A DNA stretch of 64,000 nucleotides from Blastobasis lacticolella (Eukaryota; Arthropoda; Insecta; Lepidoptera; Blastobasidae), in NCBI GenBank assembly GCA_905147135.1, contig LR990056.1, positions 2,862,001 to 2,926,000 of the forward strand. The letters are read 5' to 3'. Below are positions 51,400 through 63,985 of this stretch, in pieces (the first letter of the stretch is position 1; every line of letters begins with the position of its first letter). The notes beneath the pieces are model-generated. The model was not told the DNA's origin. It searched no databases and saw only the letters and a list, made by a program, of their open reading frames with translations. The position numbers were made by a program, and so were the translations under genes.

Positions 51400-52480
51400 C
51401 AACATAGAATAAGGACTCATTAGAGATGTAACGGTTTCTTTTATACGACTCAGACCCTAGGTACTCGGTAACAAACGAGCAGGGGTCCTTCCTACTTCTT
51501 GTTGTCCATTTCCCTCGGTCTTCGGCATCCTTGGTGGCGAGTTTGTTGGCACGCATGTCATCCCAATAACGTAAGGCCATCGCTTCATGGGCCGGCCTCT
51601 CTTTCCAGTGCCTAGTAGAGGTGGCAATTTGTTCCCTACGTCTCCGTGATGCGAAGCTCGTGTTTGTTCCGCTCTAGTAGGCGCCATGTCTCGCTGTCGT
51701 ATATAACGACAGGTCTAATTATGTTCTTATAGGCCTTTCCTCTTTAGCTTTACAAATGATACCCTTCACCTCCCGCCATTTAAGCCAAGCCGCGGATATT
51801 TGGGATTTGATGTTCCGCTAAGTACAGTAGCCGTATTCACAATGGCTCGGAAATCTAATTCGGATTCGGAATCGACAAAGGACCCCGCAAAAGTTCTTAG
51901 GAAAATGTGGTTTCATTTAATTTTGATGAAATTTTCATATGTTATAGAGAGTAGAGTTTCCGTGGAATCTATTGGGATTCTGAGTAACAGCTTTCAAATC
52001 GATCGACACGGATTCGCCGCTCACGAATTTCGTGTCGAATCGTTCGGAAACGGTTTCGAATCATTGTGAATACGGCTACAGATCCAAGGTATCTGACCTA
52101 ATCCGTGCGCTCCACCACATCTTCGCCTATGCGGGTAGGGGAGGCCGATGTATGGCCGGCAGAATTGCCGGCCATCGCTATATTTAGTTTCAGACTGATG
52201 TTTTCAAGTGACTCCTTCCATCTATTCACACGTTGCACTAGTCGCCCTTGTCAGAGACTGTTAGCACGATATCATCAGCACACATGAGCAGCCAGGGATA
52301 CATCGGTTGCTGGCTGTCTTCGTACTGACAATATTAAATATCGCGCTGAACAGAAAGGGGCTGGACACAGAGTCCTGATGTATCCAACGTTAATAGGAAG
52401 GGGCTTGGTGTCACCAACAGCAGTCCTAATTATGGAGTCAAAATCGCGGTACATATTCTAGATAATGTCAAGTAGTCAAC
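51400..52480 (-). mobile_element. Degenerate LINE RT relic, copy B
   Basis: Partner of 13180-14140 with the same broken RT text on the minus strand, interrupted by the MITE at 51828-52078. It lacks about 100 bases present in copy A (13440-13540). Confidence 0.55.
51828..52078. repeat. 251-bp MITE with TAGCCGTATTCACAATG ends, copy B only
   Basis: The left end TAGCCGTATTCACAATG is mirrored by CATTGTGAATACGGCTA at the right, with CAG on both sides. Copy A shows the empty site CTAAGTACAGATCCAAGG (13721). It is related to the remnants at 8464 and 48980. Confidence 0.88.
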
Positions 52481-52734
52481 GCCTTAGACCACAACGTCAA
52501 ATCATCTGACGTGGGACACAGTCCAAGGCCTTCCCCATGTGCCGAAACAGGAAATGCAGAGTTCTCAGGAAATAAACGGGGTCAATGGTTCCATATCTTC
52601 GCTGAAAGCACTTATCTAAAAACGTCGGCCATTGTAATGAAACATTGATAAAACTGCGTCGAAATCGATCTATCCGTTCCGGAGCTACGATTCCACAGTA
52701 GGGGTCGCAAATCAGGATCCTGGATACCAAAAAT

Positions 52735-53070
52735 GATCTCATCTTTGCGTTGATGTCCCGGTTGTGCTCTCGCGCACGTGGTCCCGGGGTCCACCTTGAC
52801 CATGATCCAGGATTTGGCGGATCAGGTAATTATAGTGGAGCGACTGCCATTTGACCTCCATGCCCTGCTACCAAGGGAACCTGACCAGATTAGATCATGG
52901 TTACACATTCAGTCTTCTGAATGTGCAGGTTTCATCACAATGTTTTTAGTATTCAAATAATGTACATTACTCAGAAACGAGTAATTGGTACATGGCCGCA
53001 GCGGGATTCGAACCCGGTATCTCTCGCTTACGAGTCAGATACCCTAACCGCTAGACTATCGACGCTCCTT
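52735..53070 (-). mobile_element. SINE family 1, full length with intact B box, copy B
   Basis: Partner of 14365-14677. It retains CAGCGGGATTCGAACCCGG, the B box lost from copy A. The body is otherwise the same apart from a few changes (CCCTGCTACCAAGG versus CCCTGCCAAGG). Confidence 0.82.
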
Positions 53071-55900
53071 CCCGGATATAAAAATACGCCTTCAAAATAC
53101 CAGTATTTATTTTACAAAAACCGGGATTTTCAACATTTAATAAAAATAAAATTAAATATTACTTTGGCACTATTAGAATCAATTTTATTTTCTTATTATG
53201 GCTGGCTGATGACAGTTCTTCTTCAGACAGACAGTTCTTATTGGATCTAAATTTGGACTGACATGGATGCGTTTTTGTATAGGCTTCTAAACACACAATC
53301 ATGCTGAGTTCGAGTTATTTTAGCATCTTTCTGGTCAGAAGAAACACAGCCCAAGGTCTTTCGAATCATCCACAAGGTAGTTCAAAAAGCTCATAATGGA
53401 GACCGCAATCTTTTGTACTGTCTACCACAGCATATGCATATATTTATTGATTCTAGACTTATAGTTTCAACCACAGTGTAAATATCAAGTATATTGTTGA
53501 AATTGGTTGGCATATAACTATGTGTTTTCTCCCTACTTTCGTACTGCTTCCTTTCTAACAATAAGATAGATATTATGTCCTACTCAATAAAGAAATATTT
53601 ACTTTTTACTTTTTTGGCTTTTGAAAACACGGCTTTGAAGTCAACAAACCTTCATCCAAAACGAATAATAGTTTGTTTCAACAGGATTTTCTCAAATATT
53701 TTTATATTGAAAGTAAGTAAGTAAGTAAGTAAAAACTCTTTATTACACACATATTATAAGACAATATACAAAAATCAGCATAATTTACATGCGCGCAAAG
53801 GCGGTCTTATCGCTTTAAGCGATCTCTCCCAGACAACCTTTGGGAAGAGAAATTTTGGAAGAGAAAATTGGGGATTTTTTTTTTTTTTAATTTGTTAATT
53901 CTAGAAAAAATCCTTTTGTAAGATATGCTAGCCTTTGTAAGTCCAATTTAAGTCTGTCTATCAGTTTTATGCAAAAAAGAACATAATAAACAAAAGTTTA
54001 TAATAAATTAAGTACTAGCAATTTATCCAAATCCCGAAAATCTCGAAAATACCGGAAACCTGGTATTGACCCCACGTTAATACCGAAAATACCGGTTTTA
54101 AAAATACATACAGGTATTGCGACCCCTATACCACAGACAGGCCTTCCCATCCCATTATACACAGATCTACATACTATTTTTTTGACAGGGCTCAAAATCA
54201 CTATTTGTATTATTTAATAATATTATTAATATCACACTCTTACCTATAATATCACACATTTTGGCCAGCCAGAGGATATTTTAACACACTATTGTAACAA
54301 ACGGTCTGTTGATACTGGTCAATGCAATATATACTGAGAATACTGACTGTCTACAAAGGTTGTAAGTGGTACAATGTGGTGCAATAATGTGTAACGCCAT
54401 TTTATATGGTATCAGTGTAGTAGGTAAGAGTGTGACTCACATGCACTGGTTTAACTCATCAACGTAATGTTAATCAATAAATGTTTCTTACATATTGTAG
54501 TGTTCATTTGACCACTGGTATAAGAAGAATAAGTGTATTTGCCACAAATATAGCACCGATATATACCAAATTATACGATGAGAACTTAATAAATTCACAT
54601 TTTTTAAACGAACAAGATTTTATAAACACAAAACAGCTGATCGATGCAAGGAGTGACCTTGTCATGTCAACTGTCACCGTGACGTCTTTATGGATGCGTT
54701 CACCGTAAGAAGATTTTAAATGTTATCAGCGGAAAGGGGCCTTACAAAAACAAATCATATACTTGACGGCGCATCGAGTTATTGGTCGTGAAAATATGTC
54801 TAGATACTCTTTAGCTGGTCCTTGTTTGTTTGTTTTGTCGGTGGTTAGTTAACAATGGCAGCGCGCGCACGCATTATTGTGCGCTGTGATGTTCTTGTTT
54901 TGATTAACACCAGAAATCAAGCACCCACAAGGAAATGCTATATAAGTCACGAATACCAATACCATAGCCTTTAAACTAACGACGTTGTAAGTTTGTGTCG
55001 TGGTGGACCGCGGGCCCTCATGCGCCGCGCTGAAAAAGTCGGCCCTGATGTTAAAATGGTGATGATAGATCCAATTATAATGATGTCGGCTATCTAGACT
55101 CTAGGGCGCCGATATACTTTTTAAAAAGCATCAAGTTCCGTGCAGTTCAAAGGCATGCTTAAGGCCTGTCTTTGAATAGGATTGCTTAGATTCTTACGAT
55201 GAGGGCTTTTCGGTGAACTGCTACTGCACGGTTAGAACGCCTACAGACCTACATGGATCTTTTGGCACTTGGTTGAGAGCGTGATTGTCAAACATCAACT
55301 CCTTTCTGTCAAAAGTGACGGTTCATAAGATGGCGGCGTTAGTTCTTATTTCAGCCGCGTGCCAAAATATCCTTGTAGATCTTTAACTATCTACCAACTA
55401 TCCGCGACAGGTCGACATGTCAATTTTCTAATTACATAAACGAAATCACTTCTGAATCTTCTACCTCACAATAATATATTATAGTGAGCTGATCTGATGA
55501 TGGAGTCGGAAAGTGGCCAAAAGAACCCTTAAATAAAACAAAACAATTGAATTGAATTTAGACTCGTTTGATTTGCATGACCTAAACCAGTCCTGGAAGG
55601 TAGGCAGGTTCTGGTTGTGGAGCCGGATGTTGACCAGAAGGTTCCAAGTGCGTTAGTCACATACATTATGTATTATATTAGGTCCGACTTCTTGCTCTTC
55701 CGTGCATTCCTTCTACAGTGACTGACTAATGAAGACGTCCGTCTGTATACAACTAGATGGATAGTGAAAATAGCGTTGAACGTGTGTAAGTTCGTGTGAA
55801 CATAGGCTGTCTTATCTATGTGGGCTAAGTCACAATATGAGGAGGAAGATTCGGACATGTGGTAAAAAGAAATATCGACATTGATTTTTTTATCGAACAA
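53071..55900. other. Intergenic stretch upstream of the FAMeT-DM9 gene, copy B
   Basis: Partner of 14678-17290. It contains the LINE 3'-end-like block (53711-53930, with TTAC tail), a T run at 53876-53888 and the insertion at 54740-55125. No credible gene. Confidence 0.4.
54740..55125. mobile_element. Copy-B-only insertion
   Basis: Copy A runs GGGGCCTTAAAAAAAATC to AAAAGCATCAAGTTCC. Copy B inserts about 380 bases beginning near AACAAATCATATACTTGACG. The right third has SINE-like text (GGACCGCGGGCCCTCATGCG, GGTGATGATAGATCC) and a GCGC run at 54862-54872. Class not determined. Confidence 0.5.
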
Positions 55901-55904
55901 ATCC

Positions 55905-55982
55905 TGAATCATGGTCATGGCGGCCCCGGGCCCTCGTTTTTGAGGGCACAACCGTGACATTAACGCCAAGATGATGATTTTA
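55905..55982 (+). mobile_element. SINE family 1, 3' fragment, copy B
   Basis: Partner of 17297-17370; the same GGTCATGGCGGCCCCGGGCC block. Confidence 0.6.
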
Positions 55983-56009
55983 TAATGTAAGAGAAAGAAA
56001 GTTGTGCTG

Positions 56010-56170
56010 TTTCGCTGAGCTGCCTTCAGGAAACAGGGAAGCCGAGCTGAGCCAAGCGGAGCTACGTTGAGCTTAGTCAAGCTGATCCGAGCTGAGCTGA
56101 TAGAAATGCTGAGCTGTACTGTTGAAATGCTGTGCTGAATTAATTAATTGCTGAGCTGCGCTGTGCCATA
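56010..56170. repeat. Degenerate GAGCT minisatellite, copy B
   Basis: Partner of 17400-17560, with internal base changes such as AAGCGGAGCTACG for AAGCCGAGCTGCG. Confidence 0.7.
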
Positions 56171-56455
56171 AAATTGATTGAAGTACACTGAGCTCTACAA
56201 CAAGCTATCGTCAATACATGGGATTACTGCGATACGTAGATGTACTACGAAAATTGATACGTAACGCATTCCGTTACAAACAGTATCGTATTACTCTGAT
56301 AACGTACAATACGACTTATTCTTTTACCGTGTATTTGAGTATGTACAGTGCAAGAGTATAAATGCATGGCCACTTTAAGACTCATATTCCTTTCGAAATA
56401 TTATATATGAATATAATATAAAAATATATGCAAATAAACACTACAATGCAGTGGT

Positions 56456-56776
56456 TTAACAGGTTGTGTAGCATTCATAAATTAAATTTTTACTTATTAT
56501 ATAAAATGCCCAGGGGGTAAAGCAAGAGTCCTTTGGGCATAAGGGACAGCAAATGCTCCCTTCTTTTAGCAGACTGATTTTGGCTAAAGCTGCATAACAT
56601 ACCGCTAAGCAAATGTATGTAATGGAAAACAAAGATACTCTATATGCGCCAGCTATCACAGTTACAGAGATTGTGTAACGCCTGACCAAATAAAGTGAGC
56701 AATTTTTTTTATTGTATACAGTGACAACGAGCAGAGAGCTCACCTGATGATAAGTGGTAACTGTCACCCATAACAT
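56456..56776 (-). other. Unrecognised open frame, copy B
   Basis: Partner of 18989-19222, open for 106 codons because the copy A insertion at 19283 is missing. It shares the hydrophobic span and the ICCPLCPKDSCF motif; one change (ECYTTC for ECCTTC). Its 5' part is LINE-end sequence, which argues against a real gene. Confidence 0.2.
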
Positions 56777-56779
56777 CTA

Positions 56780-57310
56780 CGATTCTTACATTTAGGTTGC
56801 AGTTACAAAAATGAAAAACATGAACGAAATAAGTGTTGATGCCGATCTTAAAAATGATCTCAGCAACAATACAGAAATTATGTCCATTCTAGTTAAAACT
56901 TTAGTGGAATTAGCCAATAATGAAAAGGTACCAATACGCTTCGCTGGGTCAGCGGAGGGATTTTGCCTTCCATTGTAAAACGGTATTTGTTCTCAAGAAC
57001 TGTTTGACATGATGCCTACATTCTATCATCGCACCGCTCGCCACCGACAGGGAGTTCATCCTCACACCTTGGAACCAAATTGCTTGCGAACTGTGCGATT
57101 CAAAGGAACTTTCTCAGACTCTAAGGTTGTGGAATGAACTACCTGGAGAGGTTTACCCTGAAGAGTACAATATAGAGTTCTTTAAGAAAGGGATGAAAAG
57201 GTTTTACGGGGTCGGCAATGCGTGGGGGATGCCTCTGGTATAGCAAACGTCCATAGGCTGCGGTGACTGCTTACCATCAGGCAGGACGTAAGTTTTACAG
57301 ACACCTTAGT
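56780..57310 (+). mobile_element. LINE C-terminal relic and 3' end, copy B
   Basis: Partner of 19700-20220. It includes an extra CTGGGTCAGCGGAGGG near 56945 that copy A has lost. Confidence 0.55.
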
Positions 57311-57457
57311 GGTGGAAAAGGAAAATAATTATACTAACTTTTACTTCCTTTCAAGAATCCCTTATTAAGCATTTAAATGGACAGTAGTCCTAAAATGCAT
57401 CAATTAATTATAGCACATTGTATTAGCAATACATCTAATGCGCTGATTACATTGGAC

Positions 57458-57640
57458 AAAATTCAGAAGCAAAAGCGTGAGAGCAAATCAAAGTGGAATA
57501 CTCATAGAATAAGGTCCATTTTTGTATCTCTTATATTACTTCGCTCCGCTTTTCAAAAGCCGTGATACAAAAATCGACCTTATTTTATAAGCAATACATT
57601 CCACTTTGATTTGCTCTCACGCTTTTTGCTTCTGAATTTA
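57458..57640. repeat. Foldback element, copy B
   Basis: Partner of 20355-20535, with arms AAATTCAGAAGCAAAAGCG and CGCTTTTTGCTTCTGAATTTA. The arms agree better here (GCGTGAGAGC pairs with GCTCTCACGC) than in copy A. Confidence 0.75.
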
Positions 57641-58840
57641 GGCTAGTGAATTTAGTCAAATGTAGTCAGCGAATAAACTGCCAACTTTCACGATTGTTGA
57701 CGGAAACGGCCTGGTCCTCAAAGTTACCCGAAAGTGCATAGGTTCCGCCCGCTCTCATTACCCCGCGTTCTCCTACAACTCATTGTGCTTACCTACAAAT
57801 TTTGTGCAGAATACCCAATTTATCTCGTGTTGTCATTTACTTGTAATCGAATCCCACTCGAATTGTGACATAACTAAAAATAGCGGACTAGAGACCCAGA
57901 TCAATATCGACATATTCGAAAATAGTGATCTGGGTGGCGCTTCTAGCGCCGTGACATTTCAAATTCGACATTTAACTATAACTAATCTCTATTTTTATTT
58001 ATTTAATAGTTTATTGCACACAAAAATGGTAACAAAGGTATTGCAAATATATACATGACACAAAAGGCACTACTTATTTCTAAAACGGAATTTCTTCCAG
58101 GAGGCCTACAGCAAAGAGAACGTGATGACTGGAAGTAGTTTAAGAACAGTAATAAAACTGTATTAAAACGTTACTGAATTGATCTTCTACACCCATAATA
58201 TACACCTGTCGAAGATAGTTAAGAAAATATTTATGGCTGCAATAAACATTTCAATGTCATTATTAAGGGAGATATGTGACTAGAAAAATGTCGAATTCGA
58301 GATGACACAGCGTGAGAATTAGGCCCCTGACGAAGCGTGGACATAAAAACTAAATAAGGAAATGTGAATTAGGTAAATGAGTATCTACGGTTTATTTCTA
58401 AGAAATATTGGAGGAACATTATCACATATTTTATTTTATTTTGATTTTATTTATTACCCAGAAGTAAATACAATTTCATTGTGATTATATTCAATATGTC
58501 ACAAATCAGTGTTTTCAGTTAAGGAGCGTCAGTTACAGTACCTACAGATATAAATTCTTATACAAAAATATAGATAACAATATAAATTCAAATGTCTGAT
58601 ATAAATTCGATTTCAGTTTAAAAAAATATTATTAGGTATTACTGAGAATTCGAACTATGTTTTCCCTTCGTGTGCCCCCTAAAATTTTTAAAATTATTTG
58701 TGTTTCCCTACCAAAATAAACTAGTTCTGGGAAACGAACCTATTGGTTATATTCTGTCGTGAATAGAAGTACCTACATTTTCCTCAAACCTTTCAAGGAA
58801 TTTATACAATCAGCTAGATAATATAATTCCTATCTTAAAC
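57641..58840. other. 3' flank of the Kunitz gene, copy B
   Basis: Partner of 20540-21738. It contains the same LINE-end-like block at about 58000-58100. No gene recognised. Confidence 0.4.
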
Positions 58841-58884
58841 CTTTATTAATACTTTATTATTTTCTAAAAAAGAAACTTCATCAC

Positions 58885-59975
58885 TCAGACGCTAGTCAGC
58901 CAGGTTAAGCAGGCCTCCAGGCAGTCGCTCTTGCTACCAAAGTTGTTGAGGTTTCCGCCACAGCCTCCATAGGTGAAACGCATACAATGAGCCATTCTCT
59001 GGTTGAAGTAATACTTGGTCATGAACAGTGTGCAGTCGCCCACGGCTGGCGGTAGCTTGCACCTCTCGTTGATAACTGAAAGCAACCATCATTGAGCGCT
59101 TTTATAATTCGTAACGTGACGATGTTGTCGTGGATGTCCACTTAGGGTCGACGTTGCCAAAGTAATTTTAAAACATTTGAATTTTCTTGGCAAAAATCAA
59201 ATTGGTCACCGTTTGAATCGAGAACTTTCTTATTTTACTGATTATTTGACTGAAGTGACTTTAATATCGCTGAAAAGCGAAACTGACAAGAGGATGTAAT
59301 GCATCTCGGCTTTTTTATTTGTAGAACCCACACAAGAGGATATGTACCTAAGCACTGTCGCTACGTCAGTCGAAATATAGGTAAAAAAACGGGCCTGGTA
59401 GTGAACGGGCAGACCAACGTTTTGTGGTTCTCCTAACCCTCTACTATCGCTACAAAGTAGAATTTATCTTGCACTTCATGACGTAGGTTGACCTACTCCG
59501 CCCTCACAGTCGTCCAGTACTGCTAAATAATTAGAAATTCACTCACCGTCATACTCTGCAGTAACCTGTGACAAATCAACAATTGAAGTTGAGAGCATTT
59601 ATTAGATAATGTTATAAGGTATTGCATGTTAGGCTATCTTTCGTTTGTGTAATGTACCTCCACTATCACTCACTATTTCACTTCGTAACAAAACAACATC
59701 ATCATATCAGCCGAACGACGCCAACTGGGCATAGGCCTCCCCCAGAGATCTCCACAAAGTCCGGTCCTGTGCCTTCCGCATCCAGCTGGTACCTGCAAGC
59801 TATACCAGGTCGCCGGTCCACCTTGTGGGAGGCCTGCCCACGCTGCGTCTTCCGATAAACAAACAACACAACTTGCGATAATTGTATTAGTTGTACTCAC
59901 TTGTAGTCCGGTACAAAAAAGAACCATCAGGCCTACTACGGTGATCATTTTGTCATTACCTAATTCAATTTTCAT
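58885..59975 (-). CDS. Secreted single-Kunitz-domain protein, copy B
   Basis: Exons 59901-59975, 59547-59565 and 58885-59075 have the same phases as copy A and give 94 residues. Visible differences from copy A are Thr for Asn after the second Met (MITVVGLM) and YGGC for YEGC in the domain; the exon 3 acceptor reads gctttcag instead of cctttcag. Six cysteines, the YYFN segment and Thr at P1 are kept, so both copies remain intact. Confidence 0.88.
59693..59862 (-). mobile_element. RTE 3' fragment in Kunitz intron 1, copy B
   Basis: Partner of 22612-22782, differing by single bases. Its presence in both copies means this insertion is older than the intact RTE at 24045. Confidence 0.8.
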
Positions 59976-60009
59976 AGGCAATCCACAATGAATGATAGTA
60001 TTTCAGCAC

Positions 60010-60039
60010 TGATACACCATCAGAACTGCTTTCTTTATA
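60010..60039 (-). promoter_or_regulatory. Core promoter of the Kunitz gene (copy B)
   Basis: The minus strand has TATAAAG at 60039-60033 and TCAGT with A at 60010, 29 bases apart as in copy A. The sequence between them is unchanged. Confidence 0.8.
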
Positions 60040-60214
60040 GCTGTTGTTTCGTAACACTGACCTATTGTGCCCGACGAGAATACTGGGAAAGGTAATTAGT
60101 TACTGTTTTTATTAGACTTATATTTATAATGGTCTACATGGCTTATTCTCTCTGTTCTGGGAAAATATTCCCTTCACACACTGCGTCGAAAAAATGTCAC
60201 ATGTAGATGGATTG

Positions 60215-60545
60215 GTCATGGGTGTATTTTTTATGTAATACGGCAGACAAACAGGCGTGCGGGCCACCTGATGGAAAGTGGTCACCGTCGGCAATGGACA
60301 TCAGCAACACCAGGGGTGCTGCCAATGTTTTGCCCGCCTCTCAGGAGACCTCTTATATGTATACCTCATGAACGATCCCATGTCATAGTCCAAAGGAAAC
60401 ACTGTGGCTGGGAGCTCATTCCACATCTGAATCTTACGAGCGAGAATTGTTCTTTCGAAACTTTGCGTGTACACCACTAGAGAGTCCACGTTATGGTGAT
60501 GAGTACCCAGCCCACGTTAATGTTGAGTTGGGTTGAGTACCCACC
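60215..60545 (-). mobile_element. LINE protein C-terminal fragment, copy B
   Basis: The minus-strand frame 60301-60489 reads DSLVVYTQSFERTILARK, MWNELPATVFPLDYDMGSF and MRYTYKRSPERRA, the usual carboxyl end of a LINE protein. It is better preserved than the copy A partner (23187-23432), which has lost about 90 bases and gained a SINE. Confidence 0.65.
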
Positions 60546-61149
60546 CAGTGTTGTTGGGGATGCCGTAATTGTGGTGGAACACGCTTTTTCGGGTCTGTAG
60601 AGGAGAGTGGTACTATCTCGACATTATGTCGTATCTAGAGTTTGGGCGCTACTCGACGGCAGTAGTACTCAGTTTGTCAGAAATTCATTGTTGCAAGACC
60701 AGTGGTTTCTTTTTAATAATTTTTCTTGCCAGACTGTAGATAGAAGTTGCCTTACGACGTCCGTAAGTTGAACTCGAGTGCAATATTCCTACGTATCTAC
60801 TAACCATTTACGTTAACTTTGCCCCTAATCTGATTCTTTAAGCGTCAGTGAGATAAAACAACGCATACAGAACAAAGTGCAAAATTAGGTAGGTATGTAT
60901 TTTTATGCCATATATGCTTTGGATAGGGGGTGAACTAACTAATAGCATCTTAATATTAAAAAATTAACAAGGAACGTTATGTAGGTAATAATTTTAGTTT
61001 GTTTATTTCAAAAGGTCTAAACGTTATAATATGTCGACCAGGTAAATATTTGCTATTCTCAATAAAAATTGGTTTTCTTTTCTTCGTCTCATTGTTACTG
61101 CATTCTAACCTGGAAATAATAGAGAATACAACTCTTCTAACAATCGTCT

Positions 61150-61310
61150 TTAAATCAAGGTTTAATCTTCAAGAAAGGGGTGAATAGATTTTACGGGGTC
61201 CGTAACGCGTGGGTGATGCCCCTGGTATTGCAAACGTCCATAGGCTGCGGTGTCTAATTACCATCAGGCAGGCCGTGAGCTTGTTTGCCGCCTTAGTATT
61301 ATAAAAATAG
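61150..61310 (+). mobile_element. LINE 3'-end fragment, copy B
   Basis: Partner of 28880-29040 (ACGGGGTCCGTAACGCGTGG, CATCAGGCAGGCCGTGAGC). Confidence 0.55.
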
Positions 61311-61750
61311 GATAGGTTTGGGTCGGCCACCATCACACGAGCCCAAGGCAACCTCGCTTGCTCGTTTTCTTACTGATAGATGGACGAGGCTGCACGAAGT
61401 GCTGTTCAGATTCTACTAGTCGCACGTAAAAAGACCAGTCAAATAATGAATCCGATATCATCTAGCCACAGATAGGGCATCTTGGACGATGCTGGAGAGC
61501 AGGCGAAGTGCAGGAAGATGAGTAAGAAAGCGGACCCTAGTAGAAGCCGGGATTGACCGCTGATGGAATGATGATGATGACATCGCATGGCAGTCAATCA
61601 AGCTGTAAAACACAAACCTAATCTAATCCGTCTTTAAAGATATATATTTTATCGATGTCTATGCGAATGAAGTCCTTTCGACGCGTACAGCTAGAAATGC
61701 AAATTATGTACCTGATATGCGGATGACCATGGTTTTATACGCATGTTGGA

Positions 61751-62020
61751 GTTACCTCATCATCATCACAGCCCGTAACAGTCCACTGCAGGACTTAGGG
61801 CCTCTTCCACGAAAGGGGAGGTTATTGCCATAATCTCCACGCTTGGCAGGTGGGTTGGAGATCGCAGTGTTTCAATATAAAAATGGAAAATGCTGCTGCC
61901 CATTTTCCAGACTACGGAGACTCTTGATCTGTTGCCTCGAAAACATTAGTCGCCTCGTACGACACCCATAAGTGTATGGGGTTGGTGCTATTCTGCTCTA
62001 CCGGACACCACACGGCCAAT
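61751..62020 (-). mobile_element. Internally deleted RTE-like element
   Basis: CCTCATCATCATCACAGCCCG at the left is the ATG-rich 3' tail in reverse. TGCCATAATCTCCACGCTTGG with GGGTTGGAGATCGCAGTG, and CGCCTCGTACGACACCCAT, match the RTE 5' leader (24090-24220) in reverse. So the two ends of an RTE are joined without the coding part, like a RTE-derived SINE. Copy A keeps only the left third (29461-29580). Confidence 0.65.
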
Positions 62021-62159
62021 TGATGTCTATGGGGTTACCTAGGTTAGGTAGATTACCTAGCAACAGCTTTATAGATGTCGCGAGTACCTAAATAATGTAA
62101 TCGGCTAGTTAAGGTTAATGGATTGGGCGTCCTTTCTGTAGCACGCGTGTGAGTAAATA

Positions 62160-62250
62160 CAATTTCATCAAAATCGGTCAAGCCGTTTCGGAGGAGTATG
62201 GCAACGAAAACTGTGACACGAGAATTTTATATATTAGAAGATATAATTCT
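62160..62250 (+). mobile_element. Retroelement 3'-end-like repeat, copy B
   Basis: Partner of the right part of 29653-29852 (ATCGGTCAAGCCGTTTCGGA ... GAATTTTATATATTAGA). Confidence 0.45.
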
Positions 62251-62349
62251 TACCAAAATTTCTTCTAAATCCAAAGCTCTCGTCTCTCAAGAAATCGGGG
62301 TTCTCATCTGGGATTTATGAAAATAATAAACTGTTATTAGTGGACCTCC

Positions 62350-62650
62350 AAAGAGCGTCGGTAACCTAATGGTTAAGGGGTGGACTCGGAAGCGAGAGGT
62401 ACAGGGTTCAAAACCCAGTGCCGCCATGACTCTTTTCTGAGTTATGTATATTATCTGAACAGTGAACACTAACAGCTGCTCTCACGGTGAGGGGAAACAT
62501 CGTGATGAAAACTGCACATTCAAGCGACTGGATGTGTAACCGTGATCCCCTGTCGGGGTCACGGAGGTTAGATGGCAGTCGCTCCACAGTATACCTGATC
62601 TGCCAAATCTTGGATCATTGTCAAGGCAGACCCCTGATCCAGGTGATTAT
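62350..62650 (+). mobile_element. SINE family 1, full length, copy B
   Basis: Partner of 29960-30255 with GGTTCAAAACCC B box and unchanged body except for single bases. Confidence 0.8.
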
Positions 62651-62904
62651 TTTATTTTCTATTAGTGGATCTACAAATATAGGTATCCTACGTACTTAAT
62701 ACCTAACGTTGTTCTTGTCCTTCTGTTAAATCTTTGTTAGGTATATTTTTAAATTTTGATACAGTTTATTTCCAGCAGGAGCTTTCACACGATGTGGGGG
62801 TAGTTAAAGTCAGCCGCAGCTCACTGTACCTAAGTACTACTACTAGTAGATAATAATCATGGCACATTTAAAAAACATTATAAATAGTTAGGCTTGATAC
62901 ATAC

Positions 62905-62956
62905 TTGGAATCACCCTATCTGTATTCTGTTGAACTGGGAAATTATTGAAGTCACT
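62905..62956 (-). CDS. Second exon of the unresolved secretory gene, copy B
   Basis: Same 52 bases and encoded residues as 30514-30565, acceptor ttaatttcag, donor gtatgt. Its leader exon would lie beyond 64000. Conservation supports the exon but the whole region is conserved, so this is weak support. Confidence 0.45.
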
Positions 62957-63572
62957 CTGAAATTAAATAAATTACGAATTAGTTACCTATTTAAATAAAT
63001 GCAGATGATGCATATTGAATGGCAGAAAGATAGTAATAAAGTTATGAACTGTGTTTCGTATGCCTCGATGCCTTGCACAATTATGAGTTTTTGATATTTT
63101 CAACATTGGGTTTACCTATGACATGGAGTCGTTTAAGAGGTATTTTAGAAGTGGTGTTGCTGATGTCCATAGGTTGACCACTTTCCATCAGCGGGCCCGC
63201 TTGCCTGTTTGTTAGCCGTACAACATGCCATGCACAAAAAGCCTACGGTATCTTCCGGTGTATGGCAGTGTAGAGAATATTACAACACCCACCTTCTTAA
63301 CGGGTGTCGTAAGTACAGAAGGCAGCACCAGCCGGGTAGGTTGCGGTAACATGTAACTGCTTTTGCTTAATCCTATTGTCAATCATTTTCAAAATTCAAA
63401 TATTTAAAGGTGTTTGCCATTTATTATTCACCTACCTTTGACGAGGATCAGCAGCCTCTCATTACCTTTGTAATACTTTGCTCAACGTATTAAATTAATT
63501 TAAAACTACAGATCACTCTTCATCATTTTAACCTGCTTACCCTGAAGTCTACGACTGAAGAAACTAGGCCGG

Positions 63573-63675
63573 AACACTGGCATAGGCCTCGAATCACCCA
63601 ACGATCTCCACAATGGCTGGTTCTGGTCCTTTACCAGGTGGACAATCTACCTTGCAGAAGGCCTACGCTGCCAAC
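63573..63675 (-). mobile_element. RTE 3' remnant, copy B
   Basis: Partner of 31190-31300. It lost four bases (GCCTACGCTGCC for GCCTACCCACGCTGCC). Confidence 0.6.
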
Positions 63676-63889
63676 CTTTGATTAAGTTCGGATTTCGGCC
63701 ATTAACATCCACCTTTACAACATCGCCCAAATAATTTATATGGACTTTAAAAATGTATCTAAAAATTTACTTTACCGCAAAAAGAGAGTCAGCATTCCCG
63801 GCATGCAAGATCTAAAACAGATTAAGTTATTAAGTATGTAACTATCTAAATTTCAAAATCAGTATTACCTACCTACGCTACTGATTTGA

Positions 63890-63985
63890 TCGTATTGGTT
63901 TCGTTCGAACCTGGTACCTCACACTTACGAGGCCACCCCTTAACCATTAGGCCACCGAGACGCTCTTTGTAGATCCACTATAACA
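63890..63985 (-). mobile_element. SINE family 1, head fragment, copy B
   Basis: Partner of 31497-31595 with TTCGTTCGAACCTGG and CTTAACCATTAGGCCACC. Confidence 0.65.
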
